Source: Chryseobacterium sp. BLS98 (GTDB lineage: Bacteria; Bacteroidota; Bacteroidia; Flavobacteriales; Weeksellaceae). Taken from it: DNA of 64,000 bases. The position numbers were made by a program, and so were the translations under genes. The notes under the pieces were generated by a model that worked only from the letters and a program-made list of their open reading frames with translations, was not told the origin of the DNA and did not search any database. Every line of letters starts with the position of its first letter. The first letter of the stretch is position 1. The stretch spans positions 248,001-312,000 of the forward strand of contig NZ_LFNF01000003.1 in assembly GCF_001045445.1 (NCBI RefSeq), in the 5' to 3' direction. Shown here in pieces: positions 16,830 through 26,328 of the stretch.

Positions 16830-19577
16830 ATGAAAAATAAAAAGACTATTTTATCTGCTTCTGTTCTTTTTTTTCTTGGAACGACGTATGCTTTCGGGCA
16901 GGAAAAAGAAAAAGACAGCATAAAAACCAATAATGTAGAAGAGGTGGTGGTACTGGGTTCAAGAGCTGGTGCGCGTTCCAAAACAGACAGTCCGGTTCCT
17001 GTGGATGTCTTCAATATAAAAGAAACTTCAGTGGTACTTCCACAGTCCAGTATCGGGCAGATTCTGAATGCGGTCGCACCGTCTTTCACATCGACCATTC
17101 AAACCAATTCGGATGGAACAGACCATTTAGATCCTGCCCAGCTGAGAGGATTAGGCCCGGATCAGGTACTGGTTTTAGTGAATGGCAAAAGAAGGCATAC
17201 TTCTGCTTTGGTTAATGTGAATGGAACACCCGGAAGAGGAACGGTGGGAACAGATTTGAACTCCATTCCTTCATTTGCTTTGAACAGAATTGAAGTGTTG
17301 CGTGACGGAGCCTCAGCTCAGTATGGATCAGATGCTATTGCAGGTGTAATCAACCTTGAACTGAAAAAGGATATCGGAAAATTAACGGGACAGGTAAGTT
17401 ATGGTGGAAATTTAACTCCGACAGCCAATGACCATACTGGAAATTTTGACGGACAGAATATTCAGGTAGATCTTAATTATGGAAATAAAATCGGGAATAA
17501 AGGAGGTTTTTATAATATCACATGGTCTTCACAATTCAGAAACCCGACCTTCAGAGCCGGAGCCGAAAGCGGAACAATCTATAATGCATATAATGCTATT
17601 GAAAAACGTGCCCTGAATGACGGTGTAAATCTTTCCTCACTTTTTTCCAATATCAACAATGTTCCCAATCCGCAGCAGCTTATTAATTATATTCATCAGT
17701 ATGCCCAGGGAGTAAGCTATTTCTCTCCTCAGTTTCAGAATCAGATTCAGAGCGCCAATACAATCGGTGTTCTGCAAGGTTTATTAAAAGGAGATGTTAC
17801 AGATCAGGAATTGGCTTACAGAGGGCTGGACAGAAAAGATTTCAATATGCAGGTAGGGCAGTCGAAACTAAATAACCATCAACTTTTTGCCAATATTGAA
17901 GTTCCCATTAATGACAACTGGAAAGTATATACGTTCGGCGGATACAGTTTCAGACACGGAAGCTCAGGTGGCTTTTACAGAAAACCTAACCAGAGCAGAA
18001 CTTTTACAGGGCTTTATTCAGACGGTTATCTGCCGCAAATCGGAACGGATATCCAGGATCTGTCACTTTCAGCTGGGATCAAAGGAAACTGGGATGGCTG
18101 GAATGTCGATTTGAGTAATACATTCGGGCAGAACTCATTTAATTATAATATCAGCAATACGGGAAATACCTCTTTACGATTTGCCTCTCCTGATGAATTC
18201 AATGCAGGAGGTTTAAGATTTTTCCAGAACACCATCAATTTAGATTTCTCTAAAAAATATGATGTCTGGAATGGGATCAATGTAGCATTCGGGGCAGAAC
18301 ACCGGTATGAGAATTTTAAAATAACACCGGGTGATGAAGCTTCTTACACCACTTATGATGCAGCAGGAAATGTATGGAATAATACCAGCCCGAGAGGTAC
18401 GGATTTCTTTGGAAATACACTTCCCGGCGGGTCACAGGTTTTCAGTGGGTTCAAACCGGTCAATGCTGTAGATAAAAACAGACAGGCAGTGGCCGCTTAT
18501 GCAGATGTGGAATTCAATTTTACCAACTGGTTATTGGTAGATGCAGCCGCGAGATATGAAAACTATTCAGATTTTGGATCTACGTTTAATTATAAATTGG
18601 CTTCAAGAATTAAGGTGACTCCCGATTTTAACATAAGATTGGCAGGTTCCACAGGATTCAGGGCGCCATCCATCCACCAGATTTATTATAATGTAACATC
18701 GACATTATTTGTTACTTCTCCTCAGTTTCCAGTAGGCCGTCTTCTGGATGTGGGAACTTTCAGCAATGATTCAGAAATTGCAGGGTTGCTGGAAATGCCA
18801 AAACTAAAGCAGGAAACTTCTAAATCTGCCAGCGTAGGGTTTACTTACAGGATTCCTTCTGCAAGCCTTACTTTTACGGCAGACGGTTATTTTACAAGAA
18901 TTAATAACAGGATCATTCTTACGGATCAGTTCTTAAGATCAGATGTCCCTGCTGCAGCACAGGCTGCTTTTGATGCACAGGAAGTTAATGGAGCTCAGTT
19001 CTTCACCAATGCCATAGATACGGAAACAAAAGGAATAGACCTTGTAATTTCTCATAACGTAAGATTTTCCGGCCTGAAACTGGATAACAGCTTTGCTGCC
19101 AATATCAGTGAGACCAGGAAAGTAGGGGATATTCACTCCGCAGGACTTCTGCAGTCTCCGAATCTTGAGAAAATCTATTTTTCTGAAAAGTCCAGAGTCT
19201 ACCTGGAGGAGGCCGTTCCAAGGGTAAAAGCAAGCTTATCCCACACTCTTACATGGAAGAATGCAAGTTTCTATCTTAGAAATACCTATTTCGGAAAAGT
19301 GACCGGTGCAGACATTATTGATGTCAACGGTGACGGAGTTGTAGGGTTCAATGAACATCAGCAAATCGGGCATAAAATCATTACCGACCTTTCACTGGCC
19401 TACCAGTTTACAAAGAATGTAGGGCTTACATTGGGAGTAAACAACCTTTTTGATATTTATCCCGATAAAAACCTTACAGCATCTACCAACAATGACCAGT
19501 TTATCTATTCCCGTTCAACATCCCAGTTCGGGCAGAACGGAAGGTATGTGTTTACAAGACTCAACTTCAATTTTTAA
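16830..19577 (+). CDS. TonB-dependent outer-membrane receptor
   Basis: A 915-residue outer-membrane importer energised by TonB. A signal peptide covers residues 1-23, a TonB-box-like stretch (VEEVVVLGSRAG) follows, then the plug domain (about 50-170) with RIEVLRDGASAQYGSDAIAGVINL, and a 22-strand barrel ending in the aromatic C-terminus RLNFNF. It lacks the carboxypeptidase-like N-terminal domain of SusC-type receptors, so it looks like an iron-complex or small-cofactor receptor. The substrate cannot be told; no siderophore genes are nearby. The operator-like repeats at its promoter suggest regulated expression. Confidence 0.92.
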   Translation: MKNKKTILSASVLFFLGTTYAFGQEKEKDSIKTNNVEEVVVLGSRAGARSKTDSPVPVDVFNIKETSVVLPQSSIGQILNAVAPSFTSTIQTNSDGTDHLDPAQLRGLGPDQVLVLVNGKRRHTSALVNVNGTPGRGTVGTDLNSIPSFALNRIEVLRDGASAQYGSDAIAGVINLELKKDIGKLTGQVSYGGNLTPTANDHTGNFDGQNIQVDLNYGNKIGNKGGFYNITWSSQFRNPTFRAGAESGTIYNAYNAIEKRALNDGVNLSSLFSNINNVPNPQQLINYIHQYAQGVSYFSPQFQNQIQSANTIGVLQGLLKGDVTDQELAYRGLDRKDFNMQVGQSKLNNHQLFANIEVPINDNWKVYTFGGYSFRHGSSGGFYRKPNQSRTFTGLYSDGYLPQIGTDIQDLSLSAGIKGNWDGWNVDLSNTFGQNSFNYNISNTGNTSLRFASPDEFNAGGLRFFQNTINLDFSKKYDVWNGINVAFGAEHRYENFKITPGDEASYTTYDAAGNVWNNTSPRGTDFFGNTLPGGSQVFSGFKPVNAVDKNRQAVAAYADVEFNFTNWLLVDAAARYENYSDFGSTFNYKLASRIKVTPDFNIRLAGSTGFRAPSIHQIYYNVTSTLFVTSPQFPVGRLLDVGTFSNDSEIAGLLEMPKLKQETSKSASVGFTYRIPSASLTFTADGYFTRINNRIILTDQFLRSDVPAAAQAAFDAQEVNGAQFFTNAIDTETKGIDLVISHNVRFSGLKLDNSFAANISETRKVGDIHSAGLLQSPNLEKIYFSEKSRVYLEEAVPRVKASLSHTLTWKNASFYLRNTYFGKVTGADIIDVNGDGVVGFNEHQQIGHKIITDLSLAYQFTKNVGLTLGVNNLFDIYPDKNLTASTNNDQFIYSRSTSQFGQNGRYVFTRLNFNF

Positions 19578-19595
19578 ATAAATAGTAATTAGTGA

Positions 19596-19626
19596 AAAGC
19601 CAGCCCGGATATTCCGGACTGGCTTT
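19596..19626. terminator. bidirectional terminator between the TonB receptor and cstA
   Basis: A 14-base stem with one mismatch (AAAGCCAGCCCGGA against TCCGGACTGGCTTT) around TAT. It serves the convergent receptor and cstA genes. Confidence 0.8.
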
Positions 19627-19650
19627 GTATTTATCTTAATTTCATTCTGA

Positions 19651-21492
19651 TTATCTTTCTACAAGCTCTTTTACAGGCTCTCCGTAATAATCTGTTTCTG
19701 TGGTCTTGATCTGCAGAAGCTGGTACCATTTGATAAAAGCCCCAATGAACACAATAAGCATTAATACCATGGCTGTAACTGCTAAAGTAGCCAGCAGATA
19801 CTGTTCTTTAGGAAGATAAATAGCTGTCACCTGAATGTATCCCGCCCAGAAAGTAATTCCAGCCATGAAAACTCCGGGAACTGCAGAACATAAAGCATAT
19901 TTACCTCTGTTCATCCGGATCAGCATGGTTGTACAGACGATCAGGCCGCAGGCTGCCAACAACTGGTTACTGATCCCGAATAACGGCCAGATACTGCTTA
20001 CGTTGCCTGTAAATACCAGATATCCCCAGGCGAAGGTAAATAAAAGGCTGCTGATAATAATTCCGGGAACCCAGTTTTTATCATTGAATTTAGGAATCAC
20101 AGAACCCAGCATTTCCTGCAAAAAGAACCGGCCTACTCTTGTTCCTGCATCAATGGCGGTAAGAATAAATACAGCTTCAAACATAATGGCAAAATTATAC
20201 CAGTATGCAGTCAGCTGGTCCATGTACGGGATCTTGTTGAAAATATGGGCCATTCCCACTGCCAGAGATACAGCCCCGCCGGTTCTTCCGTGAAGCTCGA
20301 TGCCTATTTTCTGTGAATAATAATCGATATCTACCCCATGAAGAGAAGGGTGGGCAGCAAGGAAAGCATCATAGGACTCTTTCGGGGTATTGATAGCAAA
20401 ATAATCACCGGGCATTAATGTACAGGCGGCAATTAAAGCCATTAAAGCTACAAAACCTTCTACAAGCATTGCACCGTAACCTACAAATAGAATTTCCTTT
20501 TCTTTATTAAGCATTTTAGGTGTTGTCCCAGTTGCGATTACGGCATGAAAACCGGAAATTGCTCCGCATGCGATAACAATAAAGATAAAAGGCAGTACAG
20601 GACCTCCTATAACGGGGCCGCCACCTTTTACAAACTCCGTAAGCGCAGGCATTTGGATGGTTGGATGAATGACAATTACCCCTACGGCAAGCATAATGAT
20701 GGTTCCTATTTTAAGATAGGTTGAAAGATAATCTCTCGGTACCAGAAGCAGCCATACAGGCAGCACGGAAGCGAGGAAACCATACAAAGGAATGGCAATA
20801 GAAATGGTTTTGATGTCCCACGAAAACAGATTATTCATTGTTTCGTTCTGCATCAGGCTATGGCCGCCGATAATACCCGCTACCAAAAGTATACCTCCTA
20901 AGATACTGGCAAAAAGCACACTGTTTTTTCTGTATCTCATAATAAGGCCCATGATGACTGCAATAGGCATGGTAATTACCACAGTAAAAAGCGACCATGA
21001 AGCTTCATGCATTGCATTGATACAAGCTAGTGACAATCCGGCAAGTGTAAGAATCAGGATGAATAAAATGGCAAAACCTGCTACAGTTCCGGTTGCCCTG
21101 CCTATTTCTTTGGAGGCTATGGTCGCGAGACTTTGCCCTTTATGCCTCACTGAAGCAAATAAAACAACCATATCGTGCACTCCGCCACCCAGAACACATC
21201 CGATTAAGATCCATAATGCGCCGGGCAAATATCCGAATTGGGCGGCAAGAACGGGTCCTACTAAAGGCCCGGCGGCGGCAATGGCAGCAAAATGATGCCC
21301 GAAAAGTACATTTTTGTTGGTGGCAACATAATCTTTACCATCGGCAAATTCTACCGCAGGAGTCGTGTTTTTATCATTAAGTTTCAGAACTTTATTGGCA
21401 ATAAAAATACCATAAAAACGGTAGGCAATTGCAAATACAAGTACTGACACAAAAATCAGCGTAAGCGCATTGGTGTTATTCAGAAAATCCAT
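19651..21492 (-). CDS. cstA: carbon starvation protein A family transporter
   Basis: A 613-residue inner-membrane protein with about 16 hydrophobic segments. It matches the CstA family, known for uptake of peptides and, in some members, pyruvate during nutrient limitation. Diagnostic stretches are FGHHFAAIAAAGPLVGPVLA, LGGGVHDMVVLFASVRHKG and FHAVIATGTTPKML. E. coli CstA is about 700 residues; this shorter form, with fewer C-terminal segments, resembles the BtsT/YjiY-like and Bacteroidota versions. The gene is a single transcription unit with no clear TAnnTTTG element upstream. Confidence 0.92.
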   Translation of the reverse strand: MDFLNNTNALTLIFVSVLVFAIAYRFYGIFIANKVLKLNDKNTTPAVEFADGKDYVATNKNVLFGHHFAAIAAAGPLVGPVLAAQFGYLPGALWILIGCVLGGGVHDMVVLFASVRHKGQSLATIASKEIGRATGTVAGFAILFILILTLAGLSLACINAMHEASWSLFTVVITMPIAVIMGLIMRYRKNSVLFASILGGILLVAGIIGGHSLMQNETMNNLFSWDIKTISIAIPLYGFLASVLPVWLLLVPRDYLSTYLKIGTIIMLAVGVIVIHPTIQMPALTEFVKGGGPVIGGPVLPFIFIVIACGAISGFHAVIATGTTPKMLNKEKEILFVGYGAMLVEGFVALMALIAACTLMPGDYFAINTPKESYDAFLAAHPSLHGVDIDYYSQKIGIELHGRTGGAVSLAVGMAHIFNKIPYMDQLTAYWYNFAIMFEAVFILTAIDAGTRVGRFFLQEMLGSVIPKFNDKNWVPGIIISSLLFTFAWGYLVFTGNVSSIWPLFGISNQLLAACGLIVCTTMLIRMNRGKYALCSAVPGVFMAGITFWAGYIQVTAIYLPKEQYLLATLAVTAMVLMLIVFIGAFIKWYQLLQIKTTETDYYGEPVKELVER

Positions 21493-21703
21493 GTCATCGG
21501 TTTTTTAAGGATGAATAATTAAAAATATTGGATGTTTTGTTAAGAATAATTTAAACAAAAGCCAAGTTAATTATTTTATGAATAAAAAATGATGAAATGT
21601 ATATTAATTTAGCAATTTTGTGCCTTTTAAAACTTATTTATGTATTTTGTAATTTGATTTACAGGTGCTTATTGTTTTTATTAAATGAAAAACTATATAT
21701 TGT

Positions 21704-22726
21704 TTATTTTCGTTGAGAGTCAACAAAATCCACCATCTGATCAGTCAGCTTGTCCATATAGTTTTTATCTGTGGTTTTGAAGCCATGCAGGCCGTCTTCA
21801 ACAATAATCAGAGTATTTTGGATATTTTCTTTTTTAAGCTTTCTGTGGAGTTTTTTAGACTGCTTCATAGGAACAATCTTATCTTTATTTCCCTGAACAA
21901 TTAATGTAGGAACTCCTTGTGAAACATACGTTATTGGTGAAATAGTTTTAAAATAGTCTATTACTTTGCTTTTATCTTTTTTAATGTCATATCCTGACAG
22001 CCCTCTCACAAGATCGCTCCTGAGATCTACGATTTTCTTTGCAGCCAGTCCGAAAAAGAATACGGGTACTTTTCCCAGTCTGGTATGAAGCAGCTTATTC
22101 ATATCAGAAGGTCCGTAATGATCTATAACATAATTCACCTTTGAGGAATAAGAAGAAAGCTCGGGACTTCCGGGAAATTGATGATCAGGTGTATAGGCTG
22201 CAAGCATCGAAAGGTGTGCGCCTGATGAAGCCCCGAAAAGTCCGATATTATCCGGATCGAAATTATATTTTGCCGCATTTTTTCTGACCCATCTTACTGC
22301 ATCCTTGGTATCTTCCAACGGAAGGGGAAAATGAATGCTGTCGTTCAGAAGAGTATAGGCGATGCTGATGACTGCATATTTTTTGTCGAGCAGCTTTGAA
22401 ATGAAGGTTTCAATATAGCTGCTATCCGTGATTGCTTTATCACCTTTTACCCACGCACCGCCATGTACATAAATAACGACAGGCATTTTACTGTCGGAAA
22501 ATGTTTTGGGAATATACATATCCAAAGCAATAGGATTTCCTTTTGCATTGGTTTTATAAATAATATTTTCTGAGACTGAAGAAATTTCAGGAAGAAGAAT
22601 ACTTTTCTTGACGATAGGCTCTGGTGGGCCTTGTGAATAACTTAAATTGAAAAGGCCTAAAAAAAGAACAAAAAACAGGTTTGTGAAAAACCTGTAGATT
22701 GATATGTTATTGATTGAAGATTTCAT
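21704..22726 (-). CDS. secreted alpha/beta hydrolase (acetyl-esterase type)
   Basis: 340 residues with a signal peptide (cleavage likely after LSYSQ near residue 32). The oxyanion-hole motif HGGAWVKGDK, the nucleophile elbow GLFGASSGAHLSM (GxSxG) and the C-terminal EDGLHGFKT give Ser, and His with an upstream Asp (GNKDKIVPMK). The pattern is that of the BD-FAE/esterase D-like carboxylesterases that remove acyl groups from small molecules or polysaccharides outside the cytoplasm. The substrate is unknown. The gene stands alone between cstA and the DUF3037 gene. Confidence 0.87.
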   Translation of the reverse strand: MKSSINNISIYRFFTNLFFVLFLGLFNLSYSQGPPEPIVKKSILLPEISSVSENIIYKTNAKGNPIALDMYIPKTFSDSKMPVVIYVHGGAWVKGDKAITDSSYIETFISKLLDKKYAVISIAYTLLNDSIHFPLPLEDTKDAVRWVRKNAAKYNFDPDNIGLFGASSGAHLSMLAAYTPDHQFPGSPELSSYSSKVNYVIDHYGPSDMNKLLHTRLGKVPVFFFGLAAKKIVDLRSDLVRGLSGYDIKKDKSKVIDYFKTISPITYVSQGVPTLIVQGNKDKIVPMKQSKKLHRKLKKENIQNTLIIVEDGLHGFKTTDKNYMDKLTDQMVDFVDSQRK

Positions 22727-22749
22727 AGTATACTTTTTGCCGTGGAGTA

Positions 22750-23133
22750 TTATTTTACTAACTCCTCAAAAAGTTTACCAAACGTTTTTTCCAGGTCTTT
22801 GGATTTTCCCGGATGAGGTCTTGAAGTCTGAATGGAAGAGCTTCTTACAGCCGTAAGCCAGCGGAAACGTTCCGGAATATCCATCAGGGCAATAGGTCCT
22901 CCCTCTTTATCACCATTGGCAATTTTTTGAAAACTCTCAAGATTATGGATCACATCATCATAATCCAGTTTGCTGTGCATCAGTCTGAATTTATCCGGAC
23001 AGAGATAAAATTCCACACGGATAAATTTCTCCTTCTTGGAAAACATCACAAGCCCGATATTGAAAAATTCTTCTCTTTCAACTTTAGGCACCAGGCGTAT
23101 AACGGCGTATTCGTATATTTTATCCTCTTGCAT
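22750..23133 (-). CDS. DUF3037 family protein
   Basis: 127 residues, no signal peptide. The opening YEYAVIRLVPKVEREEFFNIGLVMF and the later FRLMHSKLDYDD match the DUF3037 family as I recall it. The family has no known function but is repeatedly encoded next to HipA-like kinases. Here its start lies 14 bases inside the 3' end of the kinase gene, so translation is probably coupled. A role as partner, substrate or regulator of the kinase is inference from this arrangement only. Confidence 0.8.
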   Translation of the reverse strand: MQEDKIYEYAVIRLVPKVEREEFFNIGLVMFSKKEKFIRVEFYLCPDKFRLMHSKLDYDDVIHNLESFQKIANGDKEGGPIALMDIPERFRWLTAVRSSSIQTSRPHPGKSKDLEKTFGKLFEELVK

Positions 23134-23893
23134 TTTTAGCTTCGTTTACAAAGATTTGAGAATTTTCCAACCTGGTTTTCAGGAACTGAAAATAAATTTC
23201 ACGGATTTCTTCAGGAGTTTCATCAGCATCATCCCAATGGAGCCAGGCTTCCGGAATTAAATTGACGATTTCCCTGAACAGGCTATCATTCAGTACTTCA
23301 TGGGCAAACTGATCTGCCCCATCCAGCATTTTTGCCTTTGGAAGAAGCACATGATCCTTCACATATTTGAACGGTGTTTTTGCAGCGGTATCAAAATTCT
23401 GCCATGAATGATGGAAGTAAAACGATGCTCCGTTATCAATCACCCAAAGCTCTTTGTGCCACATCAGGAGATTTGTATTCCTGAAAGTACGGTCAATGTT
23501 GGTGATAAATGCGTCTAGCCAGACGATTTTTGATGCCAGAAGCGGGTCTACCTTTACACTGGGATCGTAGGTAATGGAACCTGAAAGATAATGCAGGCCA
23601 AGGTTCAGACCTTCCGAAAATTTTAGCAGATCCTGGATTTCCTCATCAGCTTCCGTTCTTCCGAAATCAACATCCAGATTGACAAAAACCAGCTCCGGGA
23701 TCTTCAGTCCTAAAGCTTCCGTGATCTTGCCACCCAAAAGTTCAGAGATCAGCATCTTGACTCCGTGGCCAGCGCCCCGGAATTTCAGTACATATTTAAA
23801 ATCATCATCAGCTTCTGCCAAAGCAGGAAGGGATCCGCCTTCTCTCAGCGGCAGGATGTAACGCATGACGGTTACCGTTCTTAAATCCAGCAT
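23120..23893 (-). CDS. HipA-like kinase domain protein (HipA_2 type)
   Basis: 257 residues. The protein has a kinase-like layout: YVLKFRG with Lys37 as the candidate ATP lysine, a catalytic loop TNIDRTFRNTNLL (Asp134, Asn141) and a metal-binding Asp153 in VIDNGASFYF. This is the stand-alone HipA-like type, not the full HipA toxin: it lacks the HipA N-terminal domain and there is no HipB-type antitoxin gene beside it. A TATTTTTG -7 element lies at 23898-23905, only 4 bases before the first ATG, so either the mRNA is leaderless or Met10 (23866) is used. The DUF3037 gene overlaps its end. Confidence 0.8.
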   Translation of the reverse strand: MLDLRTVTVMRYILPLREGGSLPALAEADDDFKYVLKFRGAGHGVKMLISELLGGKITEALGLKIPELVFVNLDVDFGRTEADEEIQDLLKFSEGLNLGLHYLSGSITYDPSVKVDPLLASKIVWLDAFITNIDRTFRNTNLLMWHKELWVIDNGASFYFHHSWQNFDTAAKTPFKYVKDHVLLPKAKMLDGADQFAHEVLNDSLFREIVNLIPEAWLHWDDADETPEEIREIYFQFLKTRLENSQIFVNEAKNARG

Positions 23894-24042
23894 ACCGCAA
23901 AAATAAGGTTATTTTTTATACTATTGAACCAAGTGCAGGGCAGAAGATTAACTTTTCCGGGTTAATTTTTTTTTATATATTTAAATTAAAGTGAGGGGTT
24001 AAGCTCTGAACGATAACTAAGAACAGCAATTAAAATTTTCAT

Positions 24043-24885
24043 ATGGAACTGATAAAAAAGCTTAATATAAAACTGGAAAACAAAGAAACCAGAGATTTTC
24101 TGGCCGATGCTCTATATCCTGATACCGGTGAAAAAATGCCGTTAGTGATTTTTGTACATGGCTATAAAGGTTACAAAGACTGGGGAGCCTGGAATATGAT
24201 GGCGGAAAAGTTTGCAGAGGCAGGTTTTTTCTTTGTTAAATTCAATTCGTCCCATAACGGCACTACTGTTGAAGATCCCCACAATTTTGGCGATCTCGAG
24301 GCTTTCGGAAATAATAATTATTCAAAAGAACTTTCAGATCTGGGTGTGGTGATTGATCATTTCGTGAAAGATCCGAATGTGGATGACCAGAGGATCATTC
24401 TGATCGGACACAGCAGAGGAGGAGGAATTTCCATCATAAAAACATTTGAAGATGAAAGAATCAACGGCCTTATCACCCTCGCCAGTGTGGATACTCTGGA
24501 ACGTTTTCCAAAAGATGAGGCGTTGGAGAACTGGAAAAAGGCAGGCGTATATTATGTGCTGAACGGAAGGACAAAACAGGAAATGCCGCATTACTACCAG
24601 TTTTATGAAGATTTTGAAAAAAACATTCACCGCTTCGATGTGGAAAGGGCAACGGAAATGGCCAAAGCTTATGTTTTGATCATTCACGGAACTGATGATG
24701 AAAGTGTAAGTGTGAAAAATGCGGAACATCTTCATATTCTTAACCCTAACTCAGAGCTGTTTTTAGTTGAAGGTGCAGATCATACTTTTGGGGCAAAAGA
24801 ACCCTGGCTGGAAAACAGACTTCCTGAAAATCTTAAAATCGTAACCGAAAAATGCATTGATTTTATTAATAAAAATATAAAATAA
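24043..24885 (+). CDS. cytosolic alpha/beta hydrolase (dienelactone-hydrolase/BAAT-like)
   Basis: 280 residues without a signal peptide. Motifs are FVHGYKGYKDWGAWN (oxyanion region), IGHSRGGGIS (nucleophile Ser in GxSxG), HGTDDESVSVKNAE (acid) and EGADHTFGA (His). The overall layout fits small serine hydrolases acting on esters or thioesters. The substrate cannot be inferred. It is divergent from the HipA-like kinase gene, 149 bases away, and is followed 58 bases later by a lipoprotein gene. Confidence 0.85.
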   Translation: MELIKKLNIKLENKETRDFLADALYPDTGEKMPLVIFVHGYKGYKDWGAWNMMAEKFAEAGFFFVKFNSSHNGTTVEDPHNFGDLEAFGNNNYSKELSDLGVVIDHFVKDPNVDDQRIILIGHSRGGGISIIKTFEDERINGLITLASVDTLERFPKDEALENWKKAGVYYVLNGRTKQEMPHYYQFYEDFEKNIHRFDVERATEMAKAYVLIIHGTDDESVSVKNAEHLHILNPNSELFLVEGADHTFGAKEPWLENRLPENLKIVTEKCIDFINKNIK

Positions 24886-24943
24886 CCTTAATATATGGCA
24901 TAAAATTTGAGTATCAGGTTTTCACATATTAATGATATATATT

Positions 24944-25426
24944 ATGAAAAAACTGATCTTAAGCGCCTGTGCGTTTTCGTTACTGACAGTAGTTTCCTGT
25001 AAAAAAGAGACAAAAATTGATCCATCTTCAGCAATGACTAAAGATTCTGTAACAATAAAAGCAGACTCTGCTACTTCTTCCGCACCATCTTCCACCCGAA
25101 ATATCATCACGAACAATATAGGAAAATACCCTCATGATATCAAACTGTTTGAAAATAAAGATTTTGCAGACAGGGTTAAGAAAATTACAGGAGCGCAATA
25201 CGATGAAATTTTTAAAAACTTTAATGTAGAATCCCAAATCGTGTCCGAAAACGGAATCTATAAGGTAACAGGCTGTAAGCAGCATGACTGCCCCGGGTAT
25301 TCAACATCCATCTTCTATGATTCCAAGAACGATAATCTAAATGTAGCTATTGACAAAAATGGAAAGGTAACAGATTTTATTGAGAAAGAAAGGATTAAGG
25401 TTACTGAGGTACTCAAGTCTATGTAA
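24944..25426 (+). CDS. lipoprotein of unknown function
   Basis: 160 residues from the ATG at 24944, chosen because the lipoprotein signal peptide begins there (MKKLILSACAFSLLTVVSCK, acylated Cys19); an ATG 12 bases earlier is less likely. A serine/threonine-rich linker (about 25-55) leads into a small domain with KVTGCKQHDCPGYSTSIFYD, whose cysteine pair could be disulfide bonded. DNLNVAIDKNGKV resembles the strand pattern of lysozyme-inhibitor-like or Ivy-like folds, but I do not recognise a family. A terminator follows. Confidence 0.75.
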   Translation: MKKLILSACAFSLLTVVSCKKETKIDPSSAMTKDSVTIKADSATSSAPSSTRNIITNNIGKYPHDIKLFENKDFADRVKKITGAQYDEIFKNFNVESQIVSENGIYKVTGCKQHDCPGYSTSIFYDSKNDNLNVAIDKNGKVTDFIEKERIKVTEVLKSM

Positions 25427-25455
25427 GCAGCTTCAGATCTGTACAAAGAATAAAA

Positions 25456-25477
25456 AACCAGCCTGATAAGGCTGGTT
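25456..25477. terminator. bidirectional terminator
   Basis: An 8-base stem AACCAGCC/GGCTGGTT around TGATAA, with A and T runs on either side, between the convergent lipoprotein and flavin reductase genes. Confidence 0.8.
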
Positions 25478-25491
25478 CTTTTATTGTGGAA

Positions 25492-26316
25492 TCATTGTAT
25501 TGTTAAAAGTGTCCATGCTTCTTCAATTCTGCTTTCCAGCAGTAATTTCTGAGCATTCAGGTGAATGTTCTCATCTGTATGAAAATCTCCGGGAGGAAGA
25601 ACTTCTACATTGGCAAGCATTCCAAGGTCGTTTCCTGTAAATACCTTACTGTATTTGATGGAATCCGGTAAAAGATCAAACCCGATTCCTTTTGTTACCA
25701 ATGGCTTTGGAACTTCAAAAAGGCTGTTTTCATTGCTCCTGGAATACCAATTACTTCCCAAACGGGCTACCATATCCAGCTTGTGCTGATCTAAATTCCC
25801 TGCTTCGTTCAGATATTCTTCCCTGATATGGATTTTCTGCACTTCACAGATCACAAGATTTCCTGCACCTCCCTGATCTCCCAATGATTTCACCTCTAAA
25901 ACTTTACATTCAAAGTTGACGGGGCATTCTTCAATCAGTTTGGGCTGTATCAGATCAGCCTCTTTCATGGTCAAGCCGGATTTAATAAACTCATTGACTC
26001 CGGTTTCATATTCTGTGGAAGCTAAAGAAATCTGCTGTACAATCGGGAAATTTACAGTCCCGATTACTACTTCAGGAACTTCCAGTATATTTTCCAAAGT
26101 ATGTTTTGTTGTATTGTCACGAACTCTTCTCGATGGCGAAAAAATCAAGATCGGAGGAACGGTGCTGAACATATTGAAAAAACTGAACGGAGATAAATTG
26201 ATGGTTCCGTTTTTATCAACTGTAGAAGCTAAAGCAATTGGTCGCGGCGACACAGCAGTCTGCATAATGGTTTGAAGCTGTACGGGAGATAATTCGGAGG
26301 GGATTACTGTTTTCAT
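25492..26316 (-). CDS. flavin reductase family protein (FMN-binding split barrel)
   Basis: 274 residues. The FMN-binding pattern SPRPIALASTVDKNG, NLSPFSFFNMFSTVPP and GTVNFPI, followed by LGDQGGAGNLVICEV, matches the flavoredoxin/DIM6-NTAB flavin reductase family. Such proteins reduce flavin for a partner oxygenase or act as oxidoreductases themselves. The C-terminal 70 residues extend beyond the core domain, as in many Bacteroidota members. Its start lies 13 bases from the left inverted repeat of the GxxExxY cassette, so insertion of that cassette may have replaced its native promoter. Confidence 0.87.
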   Translation of the reverse strand: MKTVIPSELSPVQLQTIMQTAVSPRPIALASTVDKNGTINLSPFSFFNMFSTVPPILIFSPSRRVRDNTTKHTLENILEVPEVVIGTVNFPIVQQISLASTEYETGVNEFIKSGLTMKEADLIQPKLIEECPVNFECKVLEVKSLGDQGGAGNLVICEVQKIHIREEYLNEAGNLDQHKLDMVARLGSNWYSRSNENSLFEVPKPLVTKGIGFDLLPDSIKYSKVFTGNDLGMLANVEVLPPGDFHTDENIHLNAQKLLLESRIEEAWTLLTIQ

Positions 26317-26328
26317 TGTTTATTATTA

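Noticed and set aside
20792..21295. 167-codon open frame antisense to cstA
   Set aside because: It lies wholly inside a strongly supported membrane transporter gene, and its translation has no recognisable motif. Long antisense frames are expected there.
23120..23893. Classical HipBA toxin-antitoxin locus
   Set aside because: There is no HipB-like helix-turn-helix gene next to it, and the protein lacks the HipA N-terminal domain. It is a different HipA-like family paired with DUF3037.
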